64,000 bases of DNA from Phycisphaerales bacterium (lineage in GTDB: Bacteria > Planctomycetota > Phycisphaerae > UBA1845 > UTPLA1), in assembly GCA_020639075.1 (NCBI GenBank), contig JACKHI010000001.1, positions 1,302,001 to 1,366,000 of the forward strand, in the 5' to 3' direction. The stretch's first letter is position 1. Each line of letters opens with the position of its first letter. The notes beneath the pieces were generated by a model. It was not told where the DNA came from and searched no databases. It was given only the letters and a program-made list of their open reading frames with translations. The position numbers were made by a program, and so were the translations under genes. Positions 16,454 to 24,676 of this stretch are shown here, piece after piece.

Positions 16454-16744
16454 TTATCGTCCGCCCCGGAAATCTCGCTGGAGATCGCGACCGCCGGCGT
16501 AGATCATCCGGCGATTGTTCAGGTCCCGATTCGGCACCAGCACGTGGAGCCGTCGTCGAGGCAGATCGATCAGGTACAGCGCGTCCACGCCGTCCCGAAT
16601 CTCTCCGGCGACCATCGAGTAGTTCTGCCCGAGCGGTGCCGCCTGCGCGTGCGCCGCCGGCGGCGGAAACGCCACCAGCACCAGCGTCGCCAACAGCAAC
16701 AGGTTCACGCCGGTCAACATGACGATCAACGTTCGCTTGTTCAT
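16454..16744 (-). CDS. Small membrane-anchored or exported protein, paralog of its neighbour
   Basis: A 96-residue protein with an N-terminal hydrophobic segment (LLLLATLVLVAFPPPAAHA) that could be a signal peptide cleaved after AHA or an anchor. The remainder has the same layout as the product of the gene 49 bases downstream (NYSMV, DALYLIDLPRRRLHVLV, then a final GGRDLQRDF). AAAGGACGG lies about ten bases before the ATG, a fair ribosome binding site. Function unknown; the tandem pair looks like a local duplication that has diverged strongly. Confidence 0.7.
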   Translation of the reverse strand: MNKRTLIVMLTGVNLLLLATLVLVAFPPPAAHAQAAPLGQNYSMVAGEIRDGVDALYLIDLPRRRLHVLVPNRDLNNRRMIYAGGRDLQRDFRGGR

Positions 16745-16819
16745 GAATGCCGTCCTTTGCCTGAAGTCACGCCGAGCGACGCCCTGTGAACGGACCGCGC
16801 ATCGGCGCTTCGATCGATC

Positions 16820-17029
16820 TTAGGATCCGTGGGCCCGCTTGCTCGCCTTGAAGCCGATTGCAAGCACGATGACGAGAAACAACCCGCCCGTTACGTTCTC
16901 CCAGATCGCCCGCTGGTATTCCAGCAACGGAATGTTGTCCTGGGGAATATCGCCGACCTCTATCTGTCCGAACGCCGGCGCTGCAAACAGCGCCACCAGG
17001 ACGAGTAGTCGCATCACATGTTTCATCAT
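16820..17029 (-). CDS. Tiny exported single-helix membrane protein
   Basis: A 69-residue product with a signal peptide (LLVLVALFAAPAFG) followed by a short polar part (QIEVGDIPQDNIPLLEYQRA) and a second hydrophobic helix (GGLFLVIVLAIGFKA) with a basic end. This gives a protein with its N-terminal part outside and C-terminus in the cytoplasm. It starts the three-gene group transcribed leftwards, 75 bases before the next gene. AGAGAG lies about 14 bases before the ATG. No family recognised. Confidence 0.6.
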   Translation of the reverse strand: MMKHVMRLLVLVALFAAPAFGQIEVGDIPQDNIPLLEYQRAIWENVTGGLFLVIVLAIGFKASKRAHGS

Positions 17030-17159
17030 GGAAAAATCTCTCTAAGTCTCGGGCGGGACGCTTCCTACCGCGTCGGACTGCCCATTCTAGCCCCAAGAGG
17101 CCGCCCGCGTAAAGAAAACCCGTACCTCAACCCCGCTGACGACGCGTGAGACGCGATTC

Positions 17160-17545
17160 CCCCCACCCTCCCCCCGTGCCACCGGGTGCTTGTAACTCTC
17201 CATTCGTGCCTCTGGGTGCTTGCCACCCAGTGCTTCGGACGCGGCGAAACCACATCGAGACCAACCGACTCCAACTCGTATCGTTGCCACAAGCGTGCCA
17301 CTGCGTGCTTGCCAGACGCTATTCGGGAATCAGAGATCCTCGCTGCCGCAACTTGCGTTGTATTTCGCCCGGAGGGCGCATGAAAATAGCCAAGGATTTC
17401 AATCCCTGGTCGTATGATGGAGTCATGGACGGGGCGTCCGGAGGACGCGCGACCACTAAACGTCCGCCCAACCGGGCGGCAATGGTTAATTGAAGACGCC
17501 ACCCAGGGACTGAAACCCCTGGCAAAGGCCGCACGCCCTCCGGGC
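17160..17545. repeat. Hairpin repeats of two families in a gene-free stretch
   Basis: The interval 17030-17648 has no credible gene. Its first part repeats the words GTGCCAC/GTGCCTC and GGGTGCTTG several times; the clearest hairpin is 17212-17230 (CTGGGTG-CTTGC-CACCCAG). The second part (about 17345-17545) holds CAACTTGCGTT and TGAAAATAGCC modules seen at other repeat loci, and the hairpin 17503-17522 (CCAGGG/CCCTGG core). These are fragments of the same dispersed system as at 3.4, 15.3-16.0 and 36.4 kb. Confidence 0.7.
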
Positions 17546-17648
17546 AATTGTCGACTTCGAGTGCGAATTTCGAAGAAGACGAATCCCCGGACAGGTGCGG
17601 CCCGTCACCCATTGCTTCGCAGGCGTCCCCTTCGTCAACACTCCCGAC

Positions 17649-18185
17649 CTAACAAGGAGCCGCCGGCCACGCCCCATCCAGCGGCCTCGAGATTTCTCGA
17701 AACGCCTCGATCCCGACCGTCACAGTATCCCATCGCTTTGATAGCTGTTTCTGAAACCGGACATAATCGTCCAGCCGAACGATCCAGAAACTGTACGTTC
17801 GCCCGGCGAACGGAAAATACCGCCCGGTATCGATTAACTCGTCCGTCCGGCCCGCCGACTCCGCCAGCCAATACGCAAACACGAACGCCGGCACGAACTC
17901 CTCGCCGAACACCTCGCCCCACTCCCTCAAACCTTTGACGTCCGCACGCGTCACCCACGTCTTCTGCCGGGGTTCACCGTCCCTGCCGACGCCGTTCGAC
18001 TTCCGCCCCTTCACGTCCACAAGACACGCCCGCGCATCGGATGGATACACGATGTAGTCGAACAACTTGAGCCCCGCCCGCGCCTTGGCGTGATGCCGGA
18101 CCTCTTCGACCGATACGCAGGGAATCCCTCGACGCGCCAGGTACGCTTCGAACGCATTCTCGTAATGACATCGCTTGATCGTCAT
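17649..18185 (-). CDS. HYExAFE-family protein, nuclease-like
   Basis: A 178-residue protein with the motif HYENAFEAYLARRGIPCVSV at residues 6-25 that gives the HYExAFE family of Planctomycetota its name. It continues with FDYIVYPSDARACLVDVKGR, a pattern of Asp and Asp-x-Lys on neighbouring strands as in PD-(D/E)xK nucleases, and several Trp and Tyr in the C-terminal half (FWIVRLDDYVRFQKQL). A role in DNA or RNA cleavage is plausible from the fold pattern but unproven. It follows hisS on the same strand with 50 bases between; no ribosome binding site stands out before the ATG at 18185. Confidence 0.8.
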   Translation of the reverse strand: MTIKRCHYENAFEAYLARRGIPCVSVEEVRHHAKARAGLKLFDYIVYPSDARACLVDVKGRKSNGVGRDGEPRQKTWVTRADVKGLREWGEVFGEEFVPAFVFAYWLAESAGRTDELIDTGRYFPFAGRTYSFWIVRLDDYVRFQKQLSKRWDTVTVGIEAFREISRPLDGAWPAAPC

Positions 18186-18235
18186 CGTTCATGGGCCGCT
18201 CGGCGGATCCATGACGACGATGAATCGTCACAGAA

Positions 18236-19552
18236 TCAGCCGAATGGTATCGCCGCCCGCGGATTCGCCAGCAGTGATTCAATCGTAACTTCCGTCGAAT
18301 TACCGCTGGCGAGCAACTTCACCTGGCACGCGCCGCGCTCGCGCGTTTCATCGCCGAGAATGACGACGGCTGTCGCGCCCCGCTTGTCCGCCTGCTTCAG
18401 TTGCTTGCCGAGCGCCTGCGGCGCGTAGTTGAACTCCGCTTGCACGCCGGCCCGCCGCAATCCGGCCACAACGCGTTGCACTTCGTCGCGAAGTCCCTCG
18501 ACCGCGTCCGCCACGAACACCATCAACGACATGTTCGCTTCCGCAAGCAATCCGTTTTCTTCAAGCAGCAGCGACAACACGACGTCACCCATGCCGAAGC
18601 CCACCGCCGGCTCCTGCTGCTTGCCGAACTTCCCGAGCAGATCGTCGTATCGACCACCGCCGCAGATCGCGCGTTCGTTCTGCGATTTGTCGAAGAACTC
18701 GAATACCGGTCCCGTATAGTACGCCAGACCACGAACGATCTTCAGATCCAGCTTGCAGAAGTCGCCCACACCGAACGCACTAAGCGCCGACATGACATCC
18801 GACGTCTGCTGCGTCGCCGCCTCCAGTTCGTCCGTCATCGTGAGCTTCCTTCGAACGCCGTCCGCAAGCTGCCCGATCGTCTCAGCCTCCATCCACTCGC
18901 GCAGTTGATCCAGCGACAGCCGTTCGCCGAACTTCTCATTCCACTTCGTCGCCAGCTCGTCCGATTTCATCTTGCCGGCCTTGTCGAGCAGTGCATACGC
19001 CCCCGCCTGCTCGCCGCCGTCGATCTTCGCCGCCGACAGAATCGCCGCGATCAACCGCCGATTGCTGATATGCACCGATATGTGCTCCGCCGTCAGTCCG
19101 AGGTTCCGCAGCGCTTCGATGCCGACGAGAATCACCTCCGCATCGGCGACCGGCGAATCCGATCCGATCACATCCACGTTCCACTGAAAGAACTCGCGCA
19201 ATCGACCGCGTTGAACGTTTTCTCCGCGAAACAGCTTCGGTATGCAAAACCATTTGATCGGCTTGGCCAGCGCGTTGATCTTCGCCGCGACCATCCGCGC
19301 AAGCGACGGCGTCATCTCCGGCCGCAACGCCAACTCGCGACCGCCCGCGTCCGTCAACCGATACAACTGCCCGACCAATTCGTCGCCGCTCTTCTCCCGA
19401 TACAGATCGAGATACTCCAGCGTCGGCGATTCAAACTCCTCGAACCCGTGCAACTCCGACGCCCGCCGCCACGCATCGAATATGCGACGAATGGGTCGAA
19501 ACAACTCCGGATAGAGATCACGCGTTCCCTTGACCGCCTGGATTTTCGCCAT
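18236..19552 (-). CDS. hisS: Histidine--tRNA ligase
   Basis: A 438-residue class II synthetase. The N-terminus KIQAVKGTRDLYPEL is typical. Motif 2 is visible as ELALRPEMTPSLARM, the histidine-binding motif as GLAYYTGPVFEF, and motif 3 as a Gly-rich VGFGMGDVVLSLL. The C-terminal anticodon-binding domain ends near the stop (ATAVVILGDETRERGACQVK). It charges tRNA-His in the cytoplasm. The ATG at 19552 overlaps the stop of the upstream lipoprotein gene (TGATG), so expression is probably coupled. A GTG nine bases earlier is possible but less like the family. Confidence 0.95.
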   Translation of the reverse strand: MAKIQAVKGTRDLYPELFRPIRRIFDAWRRASELHGFEEFESPTLEYLDLYREKSGDELVGQLYRLTDAGGRELALRPEMTPSLARMVAAKINALAKPIKWFCIPKLFRGENVQRGRLREFFQWNVDVIGSDSPVADAEVILVGIEALRNLGLTAEHISVHISNRRLIAAILSAAKIDGGEQAGAYALLDKAGKMKSDELATKWNEKFGERLSLDQLREWMEAETIGQLADGVRRKLTMTDELEAATQQTSDVMSALSAFGVGDFCKLDLKIVRGLAYYTGPVFEFFDKSQNERAICGGGRYDDLLGKFGKQQEPAVGFGMGDVVLSLLLEENGLLAEANMSLMVFVADAVEGLRDEVQRVVAGLRRAGVQAEFNYAPQALGKQLKQADKRGATAVVILGDETRERGACQVKLLASGNSTEVTIESLLANPRAAIPFG

Positions 19553-20544
19553 CACGCGCACCCCGCCAACAAGACGTCTTCGCAGCGGGTGCCACTGCTC
19601 TCAAGCAGTGCCGCGCCGAGTGAATCCCTCGACCACGGATTGCCCCGTTCCCACGGTAACGAGCGGGCCCCGCGCATCGACATCGGCGTCATCCCGGCGC
19701 CCGATGCCTCGTCGTCGGTGTTCGTCGGCGACGTGTCCGCCCCCGCCGACGGCGGTCTCATCTCGGCCGTGAACTCGTGCATCTGCGCATCCACATCCGG
19801 CACCTTCAACACGGCCGTCGTCACGCCCGTTGGATCGATGTCTTTGATCGTCGGCTCATAAACGACTTTGAATCGCCCCAAACCATCCGGCCCCTCAACC
19901 TGGAAATGCCCCGGCCGAGCCTCGCTGCTGTGCAGAATGCGCCGCCTGCGAACGCCGCGGCCTTCCATCTCCAGCCTCGCCGCGTGCCACATCGGCTCCT
20001 TCCCGCCCATATCCACGGGGATCTCCAGCCGGCTCTGATAAACGCGAACCAGGATCTCCGCCTCGGCGGCGACGTCGTCGTCAGGATCGTTACCGACCTC
20101 GATTTCCATGATTTTGCCCTTGTACGGCATGAAGTCCCGCTTCCCCATCGACTGATACGCCTTGACGTGCAAGGCCGTCAATTCGCCGGGCGGCGTGATC
20201 GTTGTGAACCGATACGGCCACTCAAACGATCCGCCCAGATCGGGACCGCAGTCCTCGTACGTGTCCGTCGTCGAGTTATGCATGATCGCGTAGTCGCAGA
20301 AATACAGCTTCGACCGAAACGCCAACGACGGCGTGTCGCCCACGTGCACGAGGTAGTAGGGAACCGCCTTGTCCCCGCGCATCTCCGTCATCGTCGGTCG
20401 ATCGCGCATGATGAACTCGGTGTTCTTGATCTCGCAACCGACGCAGAACGCCAGGGCCAGCAACACGCAGAGCTGCGGGCGCCGCGTCGAGTTCCATCGG
20501 ACCGCCATTCCCGACTGCACAGTTTCTCGTATTCGTTTAGTCAT
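19552..20544 (-). CDS. Lipoprotein of unknown function with repeat-derived C-terminus
   Basis: From the ATG at 20544 the product is about 330 residues. A hydrophobic segment (LCVLLALAFCVGCE) ends in a lipobox-like Cys, so it is probably lipid-anchored. The mature part has several beta-rich stretches (VPYYLVHVGDTPSLAFRS, AEILVRVYQSRLEIPVD, GHFQVEGPDGLGRFKVVYEP) and no motif I recognise. The last 40 residues are different in character and come from DNA containing the palindrome CACTGCT-CTCA-AGCAGTG (19593-19610), a member of the intergenic repeats. The stop codon overlaps the hisS start. Another ATG at 20508 is a possible start; neither has a strong ribosome binding site. Confidence 0.7.
   Translation of the reverse strand: MTKRIRETVQSGMAVRWNSTRRPQLCVLLALAFCVGCEIKNTEFIMRDRPTMTEMRGDKAVPYYLVHVGDTPSLAFRSKLYFCDYAIMHNSTTDTYEDCGPDLGGSFEWPYRFTTITPPGELTALHVKAYQSMGKRDFMPYKGKIMEIEVGNDPDDDVAAEAEILVRVYQSRLEIPVDMGGKEPMWHAARLEMEGRGVRRRRILHSSEARPGHFQVEGPDGLGRFKVVYEPTIKDIDPTGVTTAVLKVPDVDAQMHEFTAEMRPPSAGADTSPTNTDDEASGAGMTPMSMRGARSLPWERGNPWSRDSLGAALLESSGTRCEDVLLAGCA
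19593..19610. repeat. Palindromic repeat inside the 3' end of a lipoprotein gene
   Basis: CACTGCT and AGCAGTG form a perfect 7-bp stem with a CTCA loop, preceded by GGGTGC. The same GGGTGC/GTGCCAC words occur in the gene-free stretch at 17.17-17.33 kb. Here the element is translated as part of the C-terminal tail. Confidence 0.7.
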
Positions 20545-20676
20545 CGTCGCGCGATTGTAGAAACCGCCCAGATAGGGGTCAATTCGCACCGCATGAGACA
20601 CGTGCCGTATGGACTGCTGAAGGCAATCCCGACGACCACCGCGTCAAATCTCGGCTTTCTGATATCATCCACGGCC

Positions 20677-21273
20677 ATGCGAATCATCGCCGGATCATTA
20701 CGTGGACGACGCATCGAGGCGCCCGCCGGGCTCGACACACGACCCCTTCTCGATCGCGTCAAAGCGCCGCTGTTCGACTGGCTCGGCTCGCGGCTCGCCC
20801 TGCCCGGCTCGCTGCCGGAAGTCAACGTCTGCGACTTGTACTGCGGCCCGGGCACGCATGGCATCGAAGCGATCTCCCGCGGCGTCGCCCACTGCACTTT
20901 TGTCGACCGCAACGCCGCCGCCGCCAAGTGCCTTAGAAAGAACCTTGCGACGCTCGGCATCAGCGGACAGGCGATCGTGATCGAGCAGCCGATCGAGACG
21001 GCGCGCTTCGCGGCGCCGAACGGCGAGCCGTATTCGATCGTCTTTTTCGATCCGCCGTTCGCATTGAGCGACGACACATCCGCCAACAGTCCGGCGATGC
21101 GCGTGCTCGATCGTCTGGCGTCGTCATTGCCCGTCGCATCGGACGCCTTTCTCACTTGGCGGCACGACGATCATGTCACGCTGCCGACGCTGCTGCCCGG
21201 CGGCTGGTCGCAGATCGATCGCCGCGTCTGGCGTCGCAATGCGATCACTTTCTACGGACAATCCGCGACATGA
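20677..21273 (+). CDS. rsmD: 16S rRNA (guanine-966-N2)-methyltransferase RsmD
   Basis: A 198-residue protein starting MRIIAGSLRGRRIEAPAG, the usual RsmD N-terminus (R-I-I-x-G-x-x-[RK]-G-[RK]). The SAM-binding motif is DLYCGPGTHGIEAISRG at about 51-67, with TFVDRN next, and the catalytic FFDPPF at about 123-128. The TRPLLDRVKAPLFDWL segment matches the family's T-R-P-T-x-x-[RK]-x-[RK]-E-x-x-F region in a diverged form. The enzyme methylates G966 of 16S rRNA. A longer open frame begins far upstream, but it is antisense to the lipoprotein gene, so I use the ATG at 20677. Its stop overlaps the next gene's ATG (ATGA). Confidence 0.9.
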   Translation: MRIIAGSLRGRRIEAPAGLDTRPLLDRVKAPLFDWLGSRLALPGSLPEVNVCDLYCGPGTHGIEAISRGVAHCTFVDRNAAAAKCLRKNLATLGISGQAIVIEQPIETARFAAPNGEPYSIVFFDPPFALSDDTSANSPAMRVLDRLASSLPVASDAFLTWRHDDHVTLPTLLPGGWSQIDRRVWRRNAITFYGQSAT

Positions 21274-22526
21274 GCGATTCGCACGACAATCGACCGAGAC
21301 GCTCGATGCGCGACGCCGCGCTCGAAGTCGTCCGCGTGCTCCAGAACGCGAATCACGTCGCCTACTGGGCCGGCGGCTGCGTGCGCGACATGCTGCTTGG
21401 CCGAGAGCCGCACGACTTCGACATTGCAACGTCGGCCAGGCCCGATGAAGTCGCCGCACTGTTCCGCAAGACGCGCCTCGTCGGTGTCCAGTTCGGCGTG
21501 GTTCTCGTCCGCACGTTCGGTCACTCGCTCGAAGTCGCCACGTTTCGAACGGATCACAGCTACGAAGACGGTCGGCGACCGACGGGCGTCACGTTCAGCA
21601 CGCCCGAGGAAGACGCCCGGCGTCGCGACTTTACGATCAATGGGATGTTCTACGATCCCGTCGCCGACGAGGTCCACGACTTCGTTCACGGCCGTTCCGA
21701 TCTGAAAACGGGACTCATCCGCGCGATCGGTGCAGCGGCCGAACGATTCGCCGAGGATCATCTGCGCGTGCTCCGCGCGATCAAGTTCGCGTCGCGCTTC
21801 GGGTTCGCGATCGAACCGGCGACGTGGGAGGCGATGAAAGAGTCCGCCGCCGATCTGAGGCGCATCAGCCCGGAACGCATCCGAATGGAACTTGAGGCCA
21901 TGCTCTCGCGACCCGGCCGCGACGTCGCCGCGCGGATGCTTGCCGACTGCGGCGCAATCGATCATCTCTGGACGGGCTCCTGGGCGCTGCATTCGATCAT
22001 GCCGCGCATCACGACGGCGCTCGGCGCGTTGCCTGACAGCGCGAGCTTCGAACAGGCGCTCGCATTGCTGCTCGTCGGCTATCAACCGAAGCTCGCCGTC
22101 CAGGCATGTCGCGAACTTCGCAGCAGCAACGAATCGACGGATCGCGTCGAATGGCTGATCTCGCATCAACACACATTCGACGCGCCCGACGCACTGACGC
22201 TCGCCGACCTGAAACTGCTGATGGCGGATGCCGGCTTCGCGGAACTCGTCGCGTACGTCGCCGCCCTGCACTGTGCCGATGCCAGGCCGACGGCACTCGT
22301 CGATTCGATCCGCCGACGCGCCGAGGCGATCCCGCAGAAAGACGTCGCACCGAAGCCGCTCGTCAACGGAGACGACCTCGAACAACTCGGCATCGCCAAA
22401 GGCCCGATCTACAAGAAGGTGCTCGACGCCGTCTATTACGCGCAACTGAACGGCGAATTGACGACGCGCGAAGCGGCCCTCGATCGTGCGCAATCGCTCG
22501 CGCGCAACCCCGAGTCCGGCCAGTAA
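21270..22526 (+). CDS. CCA tRNA nucleotidyltransferase / poly(A) polymerase family protein
   Basis: A 418-residue class II nucleotidyltransferase. The head has GGCVRDMLLGREPHDFDIAT at about 35-54, with the Asp-x-Asp pair that binds metal. Next come VGVQFGVVLVR, the RRPTGVTFSTPEEDARRRDF segment (flexible loop and Arg-Arg-Asp-Phe), and the INGMFYDP motif. The neck follows with RAIGAAAERFAEDHLRVLRA. The C-terminal body is helical. Such enzymes add CCA to tRNA or A tails to RNA; the two cannot be told apart by eye. The extra C-terminal half is longer than in the smallest CCA enzymes. It is translationally coupled to rsmD. Confidence 0.88.
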   Translation: MSDSHDNRPRRSMRDAALEVVRVLQNANHVAYWAGGCVRDMLLGREPHDFDIATSARPDEVAALFRKTRLVGVQFGVVLVRTFGHSLEVATFRTDHSYEDGRRPTGVTFSTPEEDARRRDFTINGMFYDPVADEVHDFVHGRSDLKTGLIRAIGAAAERFAEDHLRVLRAIKFASRFGFAIEPATWEAMKESAADLRRISPERIRMELEAMLSRPGRDVAARMLADCGAIDHLWTGSWALHSIMPRITTALGALPDSASFEQALALLLVGYQPKLAVQACRELRSSNESTDRVEWLISHQHTFDAPDALTLADLKLLMADAGFAELVAYVAALHCADARPTALVDSIRRRAEAIPQKDVAPKPLVNGDDLEQLGIAKGPIYKKVLDAVYYAQLNGELTTREAALDRAQSLARNPESGQ

Positions 22527-22595
22527 TGGCCGGGCTGACGCGCGATGTCCAGATGCGCCAAGCCCGACAGTCTTTGGGAATAAGGCCGACTGATC

Positions 22596-23489
22596 ATGAT
22601 CTCGCCCATTGAAATCCCGAATGCCATCGCCGGCTGCATCCTCGGCGGAGCGATCGGCGACGCACTCGGCGGTGCGTACGAGGGGCAATCGCCGCCGATC
22701 GAAGTCATCACCAACACCGTGGCGCGAATCTCTGACAACACACAACTCACGCATGCCACGTGCGAGGCCATCATCGAGGCCAAGTGCGTCGATCCCGCAA
22801 CAATCGCCGCGGTCTTTGTTCGCTGGTTCAAAGCACGCCGATTCAGAGGCCTCGGCGCTTGCACTCTCAAGGCGCTCCAGGAACTTGCGGCGGGGCAACA
22901 CTGGGCGCTTGCGGGCGCGAAGGGGGATCGCGCCGCCGGCAACGGCGCCGCGATGCGAATCGCACCTATCGCGTTTTTCTGCAATCCCGAAGACGACGAT
23001 GACCGCGCCTTGATCCGCAACGTGTGTCGAATCACGCACCATAACGAAGAAGCGTATGCCGCGGCGCTTGCCGTCGTCATTGCGATTCGCTATTCGGCCT
23101 TCCATCGAGACGCTCCGATGCACCTGCTGCCCAAGGCGGTCGCCAAAAGACTGCCCGACAGCGTCACACGCGATCGGCTGCGCGAAATTTCGACCGGCGA
23201 CTTGCCGTCGATTCATGATCTGGCCGTCCGCCACGGCACGACGGGATACGCGGCCGATACAGTGCCTCTGGCGATCATCGGGGCGAGCCACGTGAACACG
23301 TTGGGACTCAAATCAATGCTCTGCGATTTGATTTCCTGCGGCGGCGATACGGACACGATCGCTTCGATTGCCGGTCAGATTGCCGGTACACGTCTCGGAT
23401 TGGACGGGGTCGTTGCCGATCTCGCAAAGCCACTTTCGGAATACCACGAATTGCTTCGCGTATCGCAGCAGCTCCGCGAGTTGGTATAG
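22596..23489 (+). CDS. ADP-ribosylglycohydrolase family protein
   Basis: A 297-residue protein of the DraG/ARH fold. The N-terminal GAIGDALGGAYEGQ motif, the GNGAAMRIAPIAFF helix and the C-terminal SCGGDTDTIASIAGQIAGTR metal-binding motif are all present. The first metal motif, usually S/T-D-D-T, reads SDNTQLT here, with Asn in place of one Asp. The family removes ADP-ribose from proteins or small molecules using two Mg ions; the substrate is unknown and the Asn may alter activity. It follows the CCA-type gene by 69 bases on the same strand and may share its transcript. Confidence 0.9.
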   Translation: MISPIEIPNAIAGCILGGAIGDALGGAYEGQSPPIEVITNTVARISDNTQLTHATCEAIIEAKCVDPATIAAVFVRWFKARRFRGLGACTLKALQELAAGQHWALAGAKGDRAAGNGAAMRIAPIAFFCNPEDDDDRALIRNVCRITHHNEEAYAAALAVVIAIRYSAFHRDAPMHLLPKAVAKRLPDSVTRDRLREISTGDLPSIHDLAVRHGTTGYAADTVPLAIIGASHVNTLGLKSMLCDLISCGGDTDTIASIAGQIAGTRLGLDGVVADLAKPLSEYHELLRVSQQLRELV

Positions 23490-23915
23490 CCGATCGCCGT
23501 TGACGATTTCAAACCTCGAGCGAAACCGCAATCCGAATCCAGACATGATGACGCAGTAGGGTCCGCAAAGGCGCCTCGCCGGGATCGTAGCGGCATCGAA
23601 TCCAATCAATACCAAGCCGCTCCTATTACCGAGCGATGAAATACCGTGCCTTTCCACACGTCCGATCACACGCTCATCATCACACTGCACAGCCGTCAGC
23701 ACGCATTTTTGCATTTGTCGATTATCAGTCGTGAAACTGTTTCCCGCTGATGAAACTGTTCCGCATTTTCATTGGCTTCTCAGCTCCAAAAAATCTGGCA
23801 GTCGAACTCGCGTTTCGTTACCATCAAATAAAGTCGACTTCGACGACAACGTCCCAAACGGCTTGAGGAGAGCAACGATCTCTCACTCGGCATCTCTTTT
23901 TGGAGGGAAGAAAAA
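23490..23915. other. Gene-free stretch with possible operator upstream of PEP-CTERM gene
   Basis: No gene is supported in these 426 bases. It should hold the promoter of the PEP-CTERM gene. A notable element is a near-direct repeat at 23732-23747 (TGAAACTGTTTCCCGC) and 23751-23764 (TGAAACTGTTCCGC), 19 bases apart, listed separately. The region right before the ATG is purine-rich (GGAGGGAAG then As). Confidence 0.55.
23732..23764. promoter_or_regulatory. Two TGAAACTGTT direct repeats, possible operator
   Basis: TGAAACTGTTTCCCGC and TGAAACTGTTCCGC start 19 bases apart, close to two helical turns. The first contains GAAAC-T-GTTTC, a perfect short palindrome. They lie about 150-180 bases upstream of the PEP-CTERM gene and could bind a regulator twice on one face of the DNA. 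This is inference from spacing and symmetry alone. Confidence 0.35.
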
Positions 23916-24614
23916 ATGACGAAACGAATCTCCGCTTTGCTTGTGATCGGCTTGCTGGTGACACCAGCCGCTGCCGACCTGACTGTGAGCGTCGGCCAAT
24001 CGATGGACATCACCGGCACCAATGGCGCCGGCTGGCTCGGCTTCATGAACGTGTTCGAGCTGCCGTCAAACGGCGGCGCATACGTCTTCGGGAGCTCGTG
24101 GGGCGTTGCCGATTTGAACGCCTCGTTTGACGATCCCAACAACAAGCTCACGCTGTCCCCGAATACCATCGGCGACCCGGATCCGTTCTGGTACCAAGGC
24201 GGCGGCGCTCCCGGCGCTCCCGGCAACAAGATCATGGATGCCTCCTTGTATCAGGAATTTGCGGCGGGCGACCTTGCCGGCCAGACGCTGACGTTTGAAG
24301 GCACCGTATTGTCCAATACGCTGACGGCCGCGCACGAGACGAAGATCTTCATCAAGGACTTCGCGCCGGACTTCTCCTCGTTCTTCGTCACTGAGATCGT
24401 CGCAACGCCCGGTCCGTTCAGCATCAGTCTGGCATTGGACGCCGGTCCAGGTCGGCACGTGCAGTACGGTTTCGAGACGATCGGCGAGAACGTCTGGTTC
24501 ACGGACGTCGCTCCGTTCGGCAACGTCATGATCGGTACGGTCCCCGAGCCGGCCACGCTGGCCCTCCTCGGCTTCGGCGGCCTGACCCTCATCCGCCGAC
24601 GCCGCACGGCATAA
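23916..24614 (+). CDS. PEP-CTERM sorted exported protein
   Basis: A 232-residue protein with a signal peptide (ISALLVIGLLVTPAAA) and a classic PEP-CTERM tail: VPEPATLALLGFGGLTL followed by RRRR. The tail is recognised by exosortase, which cleaves and anchors or releases the protein at the cell surface. The body is Gly-, Asn- and Asp-rich with beta-strand pattern, as usual for these proteins, and no enzymatic motif is seen. GGAGGGAAG precedes the ATG, a strong ribosome binding site, which suggests high expression. A perfect terminator follows. No exosortase gene is in the window. Confidence 0.92.
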   Translation: MTKRISALLVIGLLVTPAAADLTVSVGQSMDITGTNGAGWLGFMNVFELPSNGGAYVFGSSWGVADLNASFDDPNNKLTLSPNTIGDPDPFWYQGGGAPGAPGNKIMDASLYQEFAAGDLAGQTLTFEGTVLSNTLTAAHETKIFIKDFAPDFSSFFVTEIVATPGPFSISLALDAGPGRHVQYGFETIGENVWFTDVAPFGNVMIGTVPEPATLALLGFGGLTLIRRRRTA

Positions 24615-24644
24615 ACAACGTACGACGTACATAACGCAATCAGA

Positions 24645-24676
24645 AGCCGCCCGGATTGTTCCGGGCGGCTTTTTTC
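24645..24676 (+). terminator. Rho-independent terminator of the PEP-CTERM gene
   Basis: AGCCGCCCGG pairs with CCGGGCGGCT around an ATTGTT loop and is followed by TTTTTT, 30 bases after the stop codon. Confidence 0.93.

Noticed and set aside
19777..20676. Plus-strand open frame fused in front of rsmD
   Set aside because: It is antisense to the lipoprotein gene, Arg-rich and without domains; RsmD homology begins at the ATG at 20677.
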